From Trachythela sp. YZ-2020 (taxonomy: Eukaryota; Cnidaria; Anthozoa; Malacalcyonacea; Clavulariidae), in NCBI GenBank assembly GCA_016169945.1, contig JADLSH010000393.1, positions 10,453,501-10,517,500 of the forward strand: 64,000 bases of DNA. The letters run 5' to 3'. Of the stretch, positions 42,672 to 55,900 are shown in pieces (position 1 is the stretch's first letter; every line of letters starts with the position of its first letter). The notes beneath the pieces were generated by a model. It was not told the DNA's origin. It worked only from the letters and a program-made list of their open reading frames with translations, and did no database searches. The translations under genes and the position numbers were made by a program.

Positions 42672-44619
42672 GTCTAAATTTAAATATGCATGGAGGGAGT
42701 AACTTAACGGGTGTCTTACAAATTCGGGAGTGGAAACAATAAAATGGGGTTTCTGGGAATATTTGTCACCTTTTTGAAGACCTTTTACACGACTAAACAC
42801 ATAAGTGTATTGCTATATATTGCATTATTCCATTAAAACAATATCATTTGTGATACAGTAGCTATTATCTTATATGCATACACTAAATTTAGATTTCTTT
42901 AGTTTTATTTACTTTTCTAACCCTGCTAATGTCTTAACTGGCCTCATACTGTGATCATCCATTATATAATTCATTAATAACTATTTCCGGCTTACTATCA
43001 GCCTTTACATCAAACATGTAATTTTAATGAAGAACCGAGAAGAATAAATATAAGGCAGTATATAGGTTTATGCATTAATGTCACTTGTCATAATCAAAGA
43101 CACTGTCACTAAACAGTACATAAATTATAACATAGTATGGACAAAATGTTTCAGGAGATAGAACACTCGATGAATTATAAAACTAACAGCAGTTGCATGA
43201 AGGTAAATGCTCTTAAAGTTAGACAAAACTATTTTACTGTTACGTATATAAAGTGTTAATTTTATGTTGTGCTGACCAAATCTAATTAGCGTCAAATTTG
43301 TTCACATCTATAATAAGGTCGGACAAAGTTTATCGTATAAGAACGACGTAATAGGGTAGTCGTTATTAACTGGCCTCATATACATATAAAACATATAACA
43401 TATAAAATAACTTAAAATACCTTTATATGCATGGACTAATATATGTGGGTGAATCTAGGCGAATTGAGGTAACGTAGCAGTATAACTGTAGATATAGCAG
43501 GTACTTGCACATCGTTTCATTTGGAATTGTCTCTTCATGCACTATATAGTCCGAAGATATATAGTTAGTTCTTCAGCCCCTTTATTCAAAAGGTAATAAA
43601 TCAAAATTAAACTAAGAAAATACGAACTGCATCGTACTAAAAGCAGAAATGAACAACGCAGAACAACGCGCTTTAATTGTCTTTGTTACCAGCTCACTTG
43701 ACGACGGTGGCCAATTAAAAGTAATTGTATAAACGAATTATGCGCGAGAGAAAAGTTGCCATTTATAATGGCATTATTTTCACTGAAACCTAAATTAACT
43801 ATTCTACGGTTTGGGAAACTAAACTGAGATGTGATTGAGACTGAAAACCTCGCACCTCAATAATATTAGCATACACGCAGGTGTATTAAAGCATTTATAT
43901 TCATATTGCTCTGTACTGACTGTGCATTAAAATTACATGATATTAGGAGGATTCTAAGCAGGTTTTTACACCAAGAAACAATGGAAACCAGAAGATAACG
44001 CCTCATGATATTAAGCAAGTATTGCATTTTATCGAAGCTATATTGCATGTACATGATTTTGGTAGTGTATTTTATATTTTATTATAATCAAAATATAAGT
44101 CCAGGCACTTCTTACGTGCATGACATATATCCTGCATGGATATAGGCTCGGATTTGTATCAATACATGCATGAGTTTTGGATTAAGGTAAATTTAGCAAA
44201 TTGTTAGGACTGCATGACTTATCTTTTGGTAGGTTTGATCTTTGTTTTCACTAGTACCTTATACTTACCTTCTTGACCTTGATGTGTTAAATAGAAATGC
44301 CACAGCATAAGACTCTGTAGACTCCTAAAATAGGACACCGAAAATGAGTGGGCATAAAATGAGTTTTGTTCCAACAAAGTTTTGTTACTCGACTGGAAGA
44401 GGGTAATGAGAGCGGATAGTGATTATAAATTGTTTCACACATTTGGTAAGAAACGTTGGTGGTGTAAACCCAGCATTATAAATCTAGTGTAATATATGAT
44501 TTTGATGTTAGTTTTGCTTTTAGGTCTGAACAAAAGTCTTTAGAAAGCCACGTTATATATACAAGCTGTAGTTCACGGTGCGACTAAAATGTCTAAATTA
44601 TACATATATAGAGAATATT

Positions 44620-44752
44620 ACATGGTTGCGCGGAAATATGGAATTTATTTCTCGTGTTGAAGAGAATATTGCTCACGAGTGAGCGTAGCGAACGAGTGAG
44701 CAATATTCTCTTCAACACGAGAAATAAATTCCATATTTCCAAGCAACCATGT
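44620..44752. repeat. Foldback palindrome, arms about 58 bp
   Basis: Left ACATGGTTGCGCGGAAATAT..GAATATTGCTCAC; right is the complement ending CAAGCAACCATGT. The centre is GAGTGAGCGTAGCGAACGAG. Confidence 0.85.
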
Positions 44753-45458
44753 ACTATTCTGTTTATTTTATAAACAAATTATAAACAAACGACAATTCAT
44801 GTAGAAACTCAAAACAAATATGTAAATTTGTTGATTGGCTTGCAAAAATGATATTTTCACACGTAAAAATATCGTATTTTTTACGTGTGTTTAAATACGA
44901 TTTTTCTCAGTGGCATAAAACTCTATATAACACTTATGTTTATATAATAAATTAATACTATATATAGAGCTAGTGCGTGCGTCATTAAAACGTCGTTTAC
45001 TGCCGGCTTCACGCGCAGTCAGTCGCACCTGCATGCAGGTTGCACGTATGGCTGTTGTGCATGACGTGATATTTCCTCAGGCTATCACGTAGATACAAAC
45101 AATGGAAATGAGAGATTTGGGGTCAGGTTATAGAGTCTGAGAGTCTGCTGAATCGCGGGGCTGGAGAATATTGTGCAGTATATTATATCAAATATCATAC
45201 AGCCTCCATTATCTCTCAACTGTTTTACTATGCTAGACAAAACTGCCTACGATTATGTATATATATATTATATATGGTGGCTAATAAGCTATAATGCAAA
45301 AGCTCACTTCCCTTGTGGTCGTTTGAGCACTCTGGCCCCAAGACACTTCACGCATGTCTGGATGCGCATGTGTCTGAGTATTGTACCACATGCGCTTGGT
45401 GAGGGCAAGAGTATGGTGTATAAATACGAAGTCACTCGCATCTAGACTGCGTTACAAG

Positions 45459-45498
45459 CTGCACTGACGAGCCGTTGAACGGCGAAACATGCATGTCG
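45459..45498 (+). ncRNA. Hammerhead ribozyme motif, degenerate
   Basis: CTGACGA core at 45464-45470, stem II GCCG/CGGC with loop TTGAA, then GAAA at 45484-45487 and a short stem III ACA/TGT with loop TGCA, followed by C at 45497. All core residues are present, but the flanking stem I strands (GCTGCA and GTATGT) do not pair. Probably an inactive copy. Confidence 0.5.
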
Positions 45499-45506
45499 TA
45501 TGTATT

Positions 45507-45573
45507 GTATTACGTGCGGAAATCCTACCACATTTGGCTGAAATGTGGTAGGAATTTCCGCACGTAATACAAA
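45507..45573. repeat. Palindrome TGTATTACGTGCGGAAAT..
   Basis: Arms TATTACGTGCGGAAATCCTA and CCACAT pair with ATGTGG and TAGGAATTTCCGCACGTAAT around TTGGCTGA. It starts directly after the hammerhead-like motif. Confidence 0.75.
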
Positions 45574-46684
45574 AGTTACCAAATTTGCAAACTTTGCAAG
45601 GCTATATTTTCCGCATTTTACAACATTTCGCAACCAAACTTTGCAATTTTACTAATCTTATTATGTTATTTGTAGCTGTTGTGATTGTTTCCCTTTTCCT
45701 TGCCTAGAACAAAATTTAGTCTATAATGCAAATTGTCTATTCGGCGGGAAGATCTCGCTACTCGTTCGCAACACCACCTGCTAACTGTCGACTTGTTCAA
45801 ATTGCCCACGCAAATAGTTTAGTGAACGAATGCTATAAATTTGCATTTTACTGTCAACAATAGTGTCAATAATATGACAATATGCATATATTTAAACCTT
45901 CATAGTTATCCATGTATTTCTTCAAAGCAAATCATATATCTAACCAAAGTTGGGTGTGAAATTGCATTTGCACTGTGAACACCAAAATCGATGGTTTCGG
46001 GCAACTCACACTTTACCAACTGCATGGCTGCATGGAAGCGCGTGTATATATTTAAATGAATTCTTGTGTTTGAGTAAGTATATTACACTGCAGTATATTA
46101 ATAATGTGCTGATAAAGATGTGTCTATCAACAAAGCTAGTGAAAGATTCCGATGGTAATAATAACCGCATATCGCCTGGGTCTCATAACCTGTGTTTTGA
46201 AGCATATTACAATATAGCTAGATTATAGTTGTCATATTTTGTAAAGATCTTGTCTGAAATAACCTGGCAACCAGCTTGCCTGCAGTACTTGAACCAACTG
46301 AATAGGCCTGAATACTGCATGTTTGCCTTCACAGTTATTCATGTTTTAAGTAATAAAAATTGAGTTAATATAAATTGCAAAAATCAACAAATTAGGGTCC
46401 CGGGTTCATAAACTATTCATTTCATGAGTATAGGAATCGTTAACGTGTGGCCTATAATTGAGTTTTCAGTTTCCGAAGAAGGCGAAGATTGGTTAAATTT
46501 CTATCGTGGCGTATCTCTATTGCATGCTTATGTTGTCACACGTAATCTGCACGATATACATGGGCATAGCTGGCTGATAAGCATGACCGCCAGTTAGCGT
46601 GACCGCGTCCTACCTAGAGGTCGAGAATCAACAGCATCACTAGGGAATGAAATATATATTTGTTGAATTATGTTCGTTATTTAG

Positions 46685-46904
46685 ATCCCTAGAGGACTGA
46701 AAGCTTGGCGACACAAACAAAATCGACTGTGTGGTGAACAATACGCTGGCTACAAGACAGAAATGAAAGGAGTTCTATTTCATTACGGATTGTTTAAGAT
46801 CGTATGGGACTGGTTCGTTCTGTTACTTGTACTTTATACAGCTATTGAGGTGCCTTTTGTGGTCGCTTTTATAGTACAAGATGAAAGTCGTGAGAAGTTA
46901 TCAA
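46685..46904 (+). CDS. K+ channel exon with S1
   Basis: Acceptor TTATTTAG, opens IPRGLKAWRHKQNRLCGEQY and contains FHYGLFKIVWDWF, the pre-S1/S1 hallmark of KCNH channels. Donor GTAAGT, ends in phase 1. Confidence 0.9.
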
Positions 46905-49900
46905 GTAAGTTAGCTAACTTTCGCTTTACATTGTCTTTATAGTCAACATTTATCTTCGATGTCGTTACCAGCGCATTTCTAGCGTGTTTATATTTATGTT
47001 GCATGTCTCGTCGCCTGTATTCACTCACAGCTATGTCGTCGCAATATGCCACATTTTACTATTCATGTGATCACCTTTGTCATTGAGGATAATTGAAAGA
47101 ATTTCTAACAACTTGCTACTGGAAATTGAGTTTGCAATGACGATTGTTATATGATAATATAAAGACAATTATATTGAGCTTTATACTTCCTGCACATATA
47201 AATTCATGCTTGTGCGTGACGTGAATGTACATACGTTTTATGGAACACAAATCAACTCACAAGGACGGACTTTCAGACAAACATGAAAACGTACGCAGAG
47301 TTCAGCAAAGGTTGCATCGAGGTGTTCCTTCAGAAGTTTACAGATACAGATGTTAATCGCATTATATTTAAAAGCGTTTAGTTTAAGTCTAACTGCAATA
47401 GATTGACAAATCTATGACGCATAAAACGCTTAGAAAACAACACTGTGTAGTGAACAAACACAGACATCATATTATGTGCACGAGAAGCGAATAAACGTTA
47501 TATAGTGAATAGAACATGCGCCGGGTTAGAATACCTAAAACGTGAATTTATGAAGCATATTTTTTATATACATGCATGGAGGTGGTTTTACACGAGGTAA
47601 TAGTATATACTAATTATACTTTGTCACCACTGCAATTCACCTCTGATCCTCAATGTGTCCAGTGAAGTACAGAGTTTACTATCAGGGTTTAAGCTTCCCA
47701 CACAAGCATCTCACAGTAACCCATGAACATAACTTCAGAAGAAGTTATTTTAAGTTGCATGTTATTGCTAAATTATTCCTGCGTAACATCAGTTTGAATG
47801 CTTTGCTGGGGGTCCAACAGTAGGTTTGGCAGAGAAGAAAAATGGCGCTTGTATAATTATATAGGTGCATGCATGGTGAAAGAATTCGAGCATTCATGCC
47901 CTATTAAGAAACTTCTTGTTAAACCTGACGATTCCTGATGCATGTTCGCTGATTCTAATTCTCTGCAAAAAGATTGCTGAACATTGCATTCAACCTGCAC
48001 TTTTTGTATGTATATCATTCACGGGGTTCCGCGTTTCAAATCATAGCTAAGAATTGACCGTTGTAGTATCGTCTACAGTATACAGAAAAACGTTACGATA
48101 TAGCATCAATCTACGATATAGCATCACTCTCCTTCGCACAAAACGTTTCAAGGGGTGAGAGGAGCGTGCGCTAGGGGATGGAAAAAGATAAGGATGCATG
48201 GGAAATGGAACGGGAGTAGTTTTGGATGCAAGTTTATTACAATGACATTTAGTGGCATAATGTATTAACTCATTTTGCACTGATTGATGTTTTTAAAGTT
48301 AGAAGTCTTGCCATCACCAAATAAATAATAACATTTTCGATGCTTGTAAGAACATAACCTATAATGTTCACTGTTCATTCAAAAGAGTTGTTTCTATCCC
48401 TTTAAAAGAGTCGTTCTGGGGTCAAAACGGTAGTTTCAGCTTCTTTGCATCTAAAGGCCTGATTCCAATACAGCACGATTTTGCTAAATTTCTCGAATAA
48501 ATTTCGCATAGCACAATTAAGGATGATTTCTTGTATAGTCTAAACTTCTACTTTCTGCGAAAGCTAAAAGAGTGTGACTTTACAAAAATATCATCTCAAT
48601 CCCAGAACGACTCTTTTGAAGGGATCGAAATGACTCTTTTGAATTTACAGTGTTGAAACACAGGTTGTCAAGACACAGGTTTTCAAGACAGTCTTGACAT
48701 GTTTACTCTGTTCTTAGTTCTACAATAAACAGATCATAACGCATGCATATATAGTTGTAACTCCTAACGATCGCGTCCTCGGACTGCATCCGCCGAATCT
48801 CTGAGTCTTCAAACTGTACAAACGTACAGGATAGGTTTTCTCCACGCCGACTTTGCCTAGCCCGAGTGTTGTATTATTATCCAGTGTCTTCTGTAGTCAC
48901 AAAAACTACTTCAACAGATTAAAAAATTTAGTTCGATGTGTCGAGCAAACCGTTTGGCGTTTGCTTTCCGAACGTCTGGTAGTTTTTATGTACATATTTA
49001 ATATTTTAATTGCTGCCAAACGTCATTCTATAGAAATGTCTAAAGCGTCCTCGCACTTGACCATTTATTCGGGTTGGGGAGCCTGGAGAGTAAAATTGAC
49101 TTTTGGAATTAATGGAAGGAAGCTTAGTTGAGGTATTAACATCGGCAGTCAGCGCATGTCTATATGTGTAATTTGTCCTAAAAATATCTGGTTGCCCTAT
49201 TTTCTATTTCATAAAATGTCTTAATATATTTAATTGATTATTTCAACGATATTTTAAAATATTCTGTTGAGCCAATTTTTGGCCACCCAAGTATATTATT
49301 TCCAACTGCACTGACGAGGCGTGAACGCCGAAACATGTCTGCAGATATACACAAGATGAAATCTCACTAACACACTAGACTAGATTTCTGCCCTCTCCAT
49401 AAGGGCACTGGCGATTTCAAGATAGCCGTAAGTGATCTTCGTGCGTGACTCATAGGGGACGCTAAGTAGTTATGCGTAGGAGACGGCATTGCCACCGACA
49501 AACATTATAATTGCCTTTCTTAGCTTGTGTTTATATATTGGTATATAATTGGTACCTTTTGAGTTATTAACTCTACAATGTTTCTAAAAATACTTCGGCA
49601 CATAATTGCTCTATTATTTTTTATCTTCAAAAAAATTATTTATAAATTTATGTGATAACAAAGAGAATGTTACATATACTGTACGTCATCACGTTAGTAT
49701 TCTGTGCTTGCTTTTGCATAAAAATTTCTACATATCTCTGACATATTAAGACCATGTTACACGAGGCATTTTCTGCTGCAACTTGCAACGCAATTTCGGA
49801 CACAGAGCGATGTTAGATAAGAAGTACATTCGCCAAGAAATTGTGAGCATGAATCTCGTTTTACTTTGCCGATATTTTTCTTGCTTAACATTCCAGAAGG

Positions 49901-52900
49901 CAACAAATAAATGAATGTAAATTTCTACAAAACATGGCTTTGTGCAGAAATTGTGTTACAAATTACAAGTTGCAGCAAAAAATGCCACGTATATAATAAC
50001 ATGGCCTTTCTTTAGACTTGACTGCGAAATATACTACAAGTACAAGATTTGCCATTTGTCCTGTCAAGACGACAGCAAAATATGGCGTGATTGGCGCGCA
50101 AATTACAAATCGTACTGCAGGTAGTCAAATCTAAAGCTCTCTAATGCTACTTGCGTGGAAGTTATTAATTACACAAAAATGTACATGTCGCAGACAATTC
50201 ACGTTGTCGTTGTTTTAATTTTCGTATGCGACATGCATGTTGAACGAACTGACAAAGTCCCAATGACAATCATGTGATATTAATTGATGCATTTACTGAA
50301 TCAAGAAACATAAACTGAATACTGGCATTCATCTCGTATATAGAAACGCCAAATGATAATTAGACGTGATAATATATCAAAACTGCAAAATATGTGGATA
50401 TAAAGATATGAAACATGCACTCACTGTCAGATAGTTAGTTTTATTTAGATCACAAGATTTATGCATTTTGAGATATAAAACATATGGTAACTCTCTGTTA
50501 GTATTTTTGGCGTTTGGCGAACAATACCGAACAGGCTACATGCACATAAATACAGTTAAATTAATGCATCAAGACTATCATGTAGAGCATGGTGAAGTGA
50601 ACTCGGTAAAAACTACCACAAAATCCTTTGTTAGTAATCATAATTGTCTGTCAGTGTGCAAATACAACCATCCATATGTTGATGCATGTATATGTTATTG
50701 AAGTATTAATGTCTTTCGTCAGGCCACGTTTAAAACATGTGTGATTCATTTATTTCAATGGAAGGTATTTTGAACTAATGAACAGACTGAATATCACAAA
50801 TTAACTCATGCCAACATGGATATCATGATTAAATGAATTTCCAAATATCACGATAATCAATAACGATAATGGTGAGCCCCTGGAGGTGGGCCATGGTTAT
50901 CTTTTCCAATTTTTTCAATCGAGAAAATATTGGCAGTTGATTTTGAACATATAAACGACCTTCCTGGCGTTGGTGAAGTTTGGCAGTAACCAGCTGGGTA
51001 CAATCACTGAGCTTAATACATCTGGAGGACGTGCCGCTAATGTCAGCCTGGCAGAAAAGTGTCCGCAAAAAACATGGCGGATCTTGGCATTTGCTGACGC
51101 CAATTGGTTCCTTTTGCCAATGTTAATTGCCACTGACCAACCACGATCCTAAGTTTTATACAAAGTCTTTTCCCCCCTGGTTTTTGGCTCTTTCTCCATA
51201 TATGAGCAACCGAAATAGGAGTTGGAATAGTTTTTGGAATATTTACTGCTAATTAATAGTTATTCTTTGAAGAAATTAAATAAAAAGCACCGCAGCGCAT
51301 TGCATCATTGGCGGATAATTCTGCAATAAAAGAATAGATATAGGTTATTCAAAAAATATTGTAAGCCAGGGACACTGGAACTTTTGGCACACTGGAGACA
51401 TTTACACCTGATACGGTGATACCTTTCACTCATAGAGATGATGCATGAAGGGTGAACAAGTTAATGACCTTTTCAAGATTGTTGCATATTTAAGTGTATT
51501 TATTGAAAAACCTATCCTATTTGCAGACTTGAATGTATGATACAACAAATGTATGATACAAAATAGGAACAAACTTCCACGTTTCGCTTCGTTTCGTTTG
51601 GGCAGACCAAAAGGTCCTTTGCTTGAAATGTTGAACACAAACCCCTAATTCTATGTTATCCTATAAATTCCCTACTTTAACGATTGTAGCACATATATAG
51701 CTTTATGTCTATATATAAAACCAGTCCTCAGGATTCTTGAGAGAATCAAGATATTTTGATTAAACAAAGCCATTTTATGTATTTTTTACAACCAAACTTC
51801 AAATCCTCGTTGGTAAAATATCAAATACATTATACTTTACATAATTGTTTAATGAAACATTATATAAACTATTATCATTAATATAGTATGTGAACTGCAA
51901 AATATTAATTACCTGTTAGTTCTGGTTTCAAATATCGTCTTTGACCACATTTTCGAGGTTTTACTATCTGTTTGTTGGCTTTCGCGGACGAGAATAACGT
52001 GTGCGACTTGCACTTTACTCGCGCAAATGCTCCAAGGTCGAAAAATATGTGGAAAATATTGAAAACAACGAGAATTTACTGCAAAAACTCAAAAAGCTAA
52101 TAAAATATATATTTTGCAAAAAACCAGGGGTGTGTGAATGTTGTAGCGGGCTCATATTTGAGCCTGGTCAGTGGTAATTACCATGGGCAAAATGAACCAG
52201 TTGTCATGGCAATGGCGTCAATTGACTTCAAAATCCGCCATGTTTTTGCGGACACTTTTTTCTGCAGAGCACTTCCTCCAGTAATATTATAGCTCAGTGG
52301 GTATAATCCTCGCAAGATCGAACCCAATCTCGTACGAGATTGGATCGAACCTGCTACGTTCGACATGACGCAAGGTGACGTCACAATGAATATTGGTTTA
52401 CGCGATTAAGAAAATCTGGAGGTCAAGATTAGGTTGTAGTGTCCAAAGAAGAATTTGAAATAAGGCATTGTAGAAAACACGGGTGCCGGATAAATGGATA
52501 CCGGATAAACGGATACCGGATAAACGGGTACCGGATAAACGGGTACCGGATAGACGGTACCCGTTTTTCCGTTTGTCTGGCATCCGTCTATTCGGTATCC
52601 GTTTATCTGGCACCCGTGTTTTCTACCATGCCTTGAAATAAGTCGAAATCTCACAAAATTACACGTTTGTCTTTATTTTGCATGATGTTATCTTGGATTT
52701 TTGGGATTGTGTATACATTATATAGGAATAAGAAGCTCACAGGCCATAGCTCATACCAATACATGATTTCTAGAGTATACAGATAAATTCAATGACAGCT
52801 AGTAAATGTAGAAACTCCATTATCTTTTTAAATGTTATCATGTCGATATATGAATATCTGTGATATTAGAAGTATGGTATTATACACGGTAAAGGACTAA

Positions 52901-55900
52901 TTCGCAACCGTACGACTACTTGCATGGTTCCACCTGTCTTTATCTGACCATTATGGTTTTGTACCGTCGTTTCAAGATGACGTCGTTATCGTTAAAAATG
53001 TCAATTATGAGATTTCAAACTCTTGTCCTCATATTCACTCGCAATTAAGGTATGTGTGTTTGATTTTTGGCTGGATGGACGGGGCTCAAGAATGTTTCCT
53101 CAGTAGTGACTCAAGAAATCCTAACCAAGACTACAACTTTCTAAACTTTTGATTTGGTTACAAAAGTTTAGATCAACTCTTTATTTTTTCTAGATGAGAC
53201 AAGCATAAATCAATTCAACCGTCCTACTATATTTGTGGTTGATCTGTGTGTGGATATATTCTTCTTCTGTGATATAATTGTGAACTTTCGTACAACATAC
53301 ATTGGAAAGAATGACGCGTTGGTTACAGATCCTAAAAAGATCGCTCTACGTTATTTAAGAACGTATTTTATTGTTGATCTTGTGGCTGCAATACCCTGGG
53401 ATTTAATTGCTGTACCCGCACTGGAGGTAACTATTTCATACTTTACTTGTAGCTTTGCATGACGATAAACATATTTGTTTTGTTTTTGTGCCATGTTTAT
53501 TATGATGAGGAACGATGTTTATTATGATGAGGAACGATCTTAATCTGAAACTGTAACTCACTGCTCGAATTTAAAATTCGACCCAGTCTTCATTTCCGGA
53601 TTTGAAATATTTCATAACATTTTATAACTTGTTGTAGTCCCAAATTTCGTGATGGGTCAACCTTCATGTTGCAGTAAAACCCCTTTGTAGAACCCGTAGA
53701 AACTGCTGTTTTTGTAGAAAGGTGAAATAGGTTCTGTATAGAATTACTGACTGTCTAGTTAAAGTAAAAGGCAGTGGTCCTATTCACCCCAGTAAAAATA
53801 AACAAGTATAGGGTTTAACAAGAATTATTTTTGTTCCATATTTAGAGTACAACTTCACTGAGCCTCCTTAAGACAGTTCGCCTTCTGCGTTTGTTCCAAG
53901 CCGCGAGAAGACTGGATCAGAATTACGAGAAAAGTGTTTCGTTGCTATTTCTCATGGTGTTTGCATTCTCACTGGTCGCTCATTGGTTGGCTTGTATCTG
54001 GTATACTATTGGTTACAGTGAAAACAACAAATCAATTCCTAACTCATGGCTGACTGAGCTTGCACTTAACAATGAAGAACCGTTTAATACAACTGCAGGT
54101 TTATATGGACCATCCTTGAGAGCTCGTTATCTCACCTCGCTATATTTCACATTAACATGTTTAACAAGTGTAGGATTTGGCAACGTGTCGGCAAACACAG
54201 ATTTTGAGAAACTCTTTACCATTGCCAGTATGTTGATTGGAGGTAAGTTGCGAAATACGGTGTCCTACTCAGTACTTGTACAGTGTTTTCTTCAAAATTT
54301 AACTACCAGACATTTTTACTATTTGATATAGTAAAGATTTCTCCTTAAATAAAAATTTGAAAGTGTTGGCGAGTATAAAATGCTTTCAAAATATAGCAAA
54401 TTTTGTTCAATGGCAATGTATCATTCGAGGTATGTTGAACGAATATCTTGCCATAATCCCTCGCATCTCTATGACGTTTAGGGGATTTTGTTAAAAGAGA
54501 GAGACCTATAAACTGCAAAATGACGAAATTTAGATAGTATTATGAGTGGTACCTTGCAAATACATGGACTTGAATATGAAGAAGCATGTATGGTAAAATT
54601 AAAGTTTGGAGGAACATTCCAAAATGACGGATTATTATCTTAGATTTTAATGTTACGATGTAACAAAACTACAATGCATGTCGCAACTTTATTTGTGTCT
54701 GCCAAGGATGTCATGCACAAAGTATCCATCCTTTGAAATTTTTGGATGTACATACATACATTGTTCAGCTCACGCCCCGTTGGGACTTTTCAGTGACCGA
54801 TTAAATCAAGTATTTCGTTTACCTATATTACGTACTTAGCCTACACTATTTATTTTTACAACAATTGAGATATTACTTTCCTAATCTATATAATTATCCT
54901 AACCCACCCAGTCAACTTTCCCTGTGGGAGGAAACCGGACTGCCCGGAGGAAACCCACGACTTTCGGCAGAGCGTTGACTTACTCCTTTCACATGAGTAG
55001 AGTCCCCAGCGAGAATCGAACGCACGACTCATAGGTGAAAGGCGCGTGCTCTAACGACTGCGCCACTGACTGCCCCACAATGTCTAAACATGCATAGTCT
55101 GTGTGTCTCAGCTTCTTTTCTTGGTAACTACTTGCATGTCGTTGTTTTAGCTTTACTGTTTGCTGCTGTGTTTGGTAATGTATCAGCCATCATATATGGT
55201 CATTATTCTGGAACATTCAAATTCAGAGAACGAATGCAATCTGTCAAATACTTTCTTGGATTTCATAAAATCAAAGGTCCTCTAGCACGTAAAGTGAAAG
55301 ATTATGCTCGACACATGTGGACACAGACAAAAGGAATTTCAACAATGAAGGTAAAGAAAAACAATTCTTAACAGTTCTAACGAATATGAGTTGTGGAATA
55401 CCACCAAATAAACATTGAACTCAATAGACCTGGAATACCACCTTCATAACAACCATAACCTTGATTTTCCATGATCATCACTTTTAGCCACTCTTGGTTA
55501 CCAATAGAAAAGTTTCAATAAAAGCTTATAATACTGTACAATTGGTTCTTCCATTATCAGTTTTCGTATTGTCAAACCTCCTGAGCGTATTTGATGCAAT
55601 GCGTATTTGGTTTCGAATATGTTTGTGATATTTTAATTATCAGACAGCTTTAGTAAACGCAAATTTGGTATAAAATGACGGCAAATTTCAAAGTGCGTTT
55701 TGTCATATGTGGGGGCAGTGGGGTAATTTTACGAATAATAGATTTCAATCCCTAAACACGTCCTTTCTTCTAAAGGTAATGAAACAGTTTCCAAAAAACC
55801 TCCAAGAAGAAATCAGTTGTTATTTACACTTTAATGTGATCAAGAACTGTCCACTATTTGAAAGTGCGGAGGAAGGTTGCTTATGGAGTTTAGCCACACG

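Larger units (their letters stand above)
38329..46684 (+). other. Putative long first intron of the K+ channel gene
   Basis: 8.4 kb of AT-rich DNA with the foldbacks at 42412-42671 and 44620-44752, a palindrome at 45507-45573, a hammerhead-like motif at 45459 and a possible hAT-like remnant at 39793-40167 (GTGGCGTCGCCA and TGGCGACGCCA). I looked for an EAG/PAS exon on the plus strand and found none. Confidence 0.4.

Noticed and set aside
52286..52330. tRNA gene at TATAGCTCAGTGGG
   Set aside because: A-box-like but no B box at the right distance; part of a dispersed repeat.
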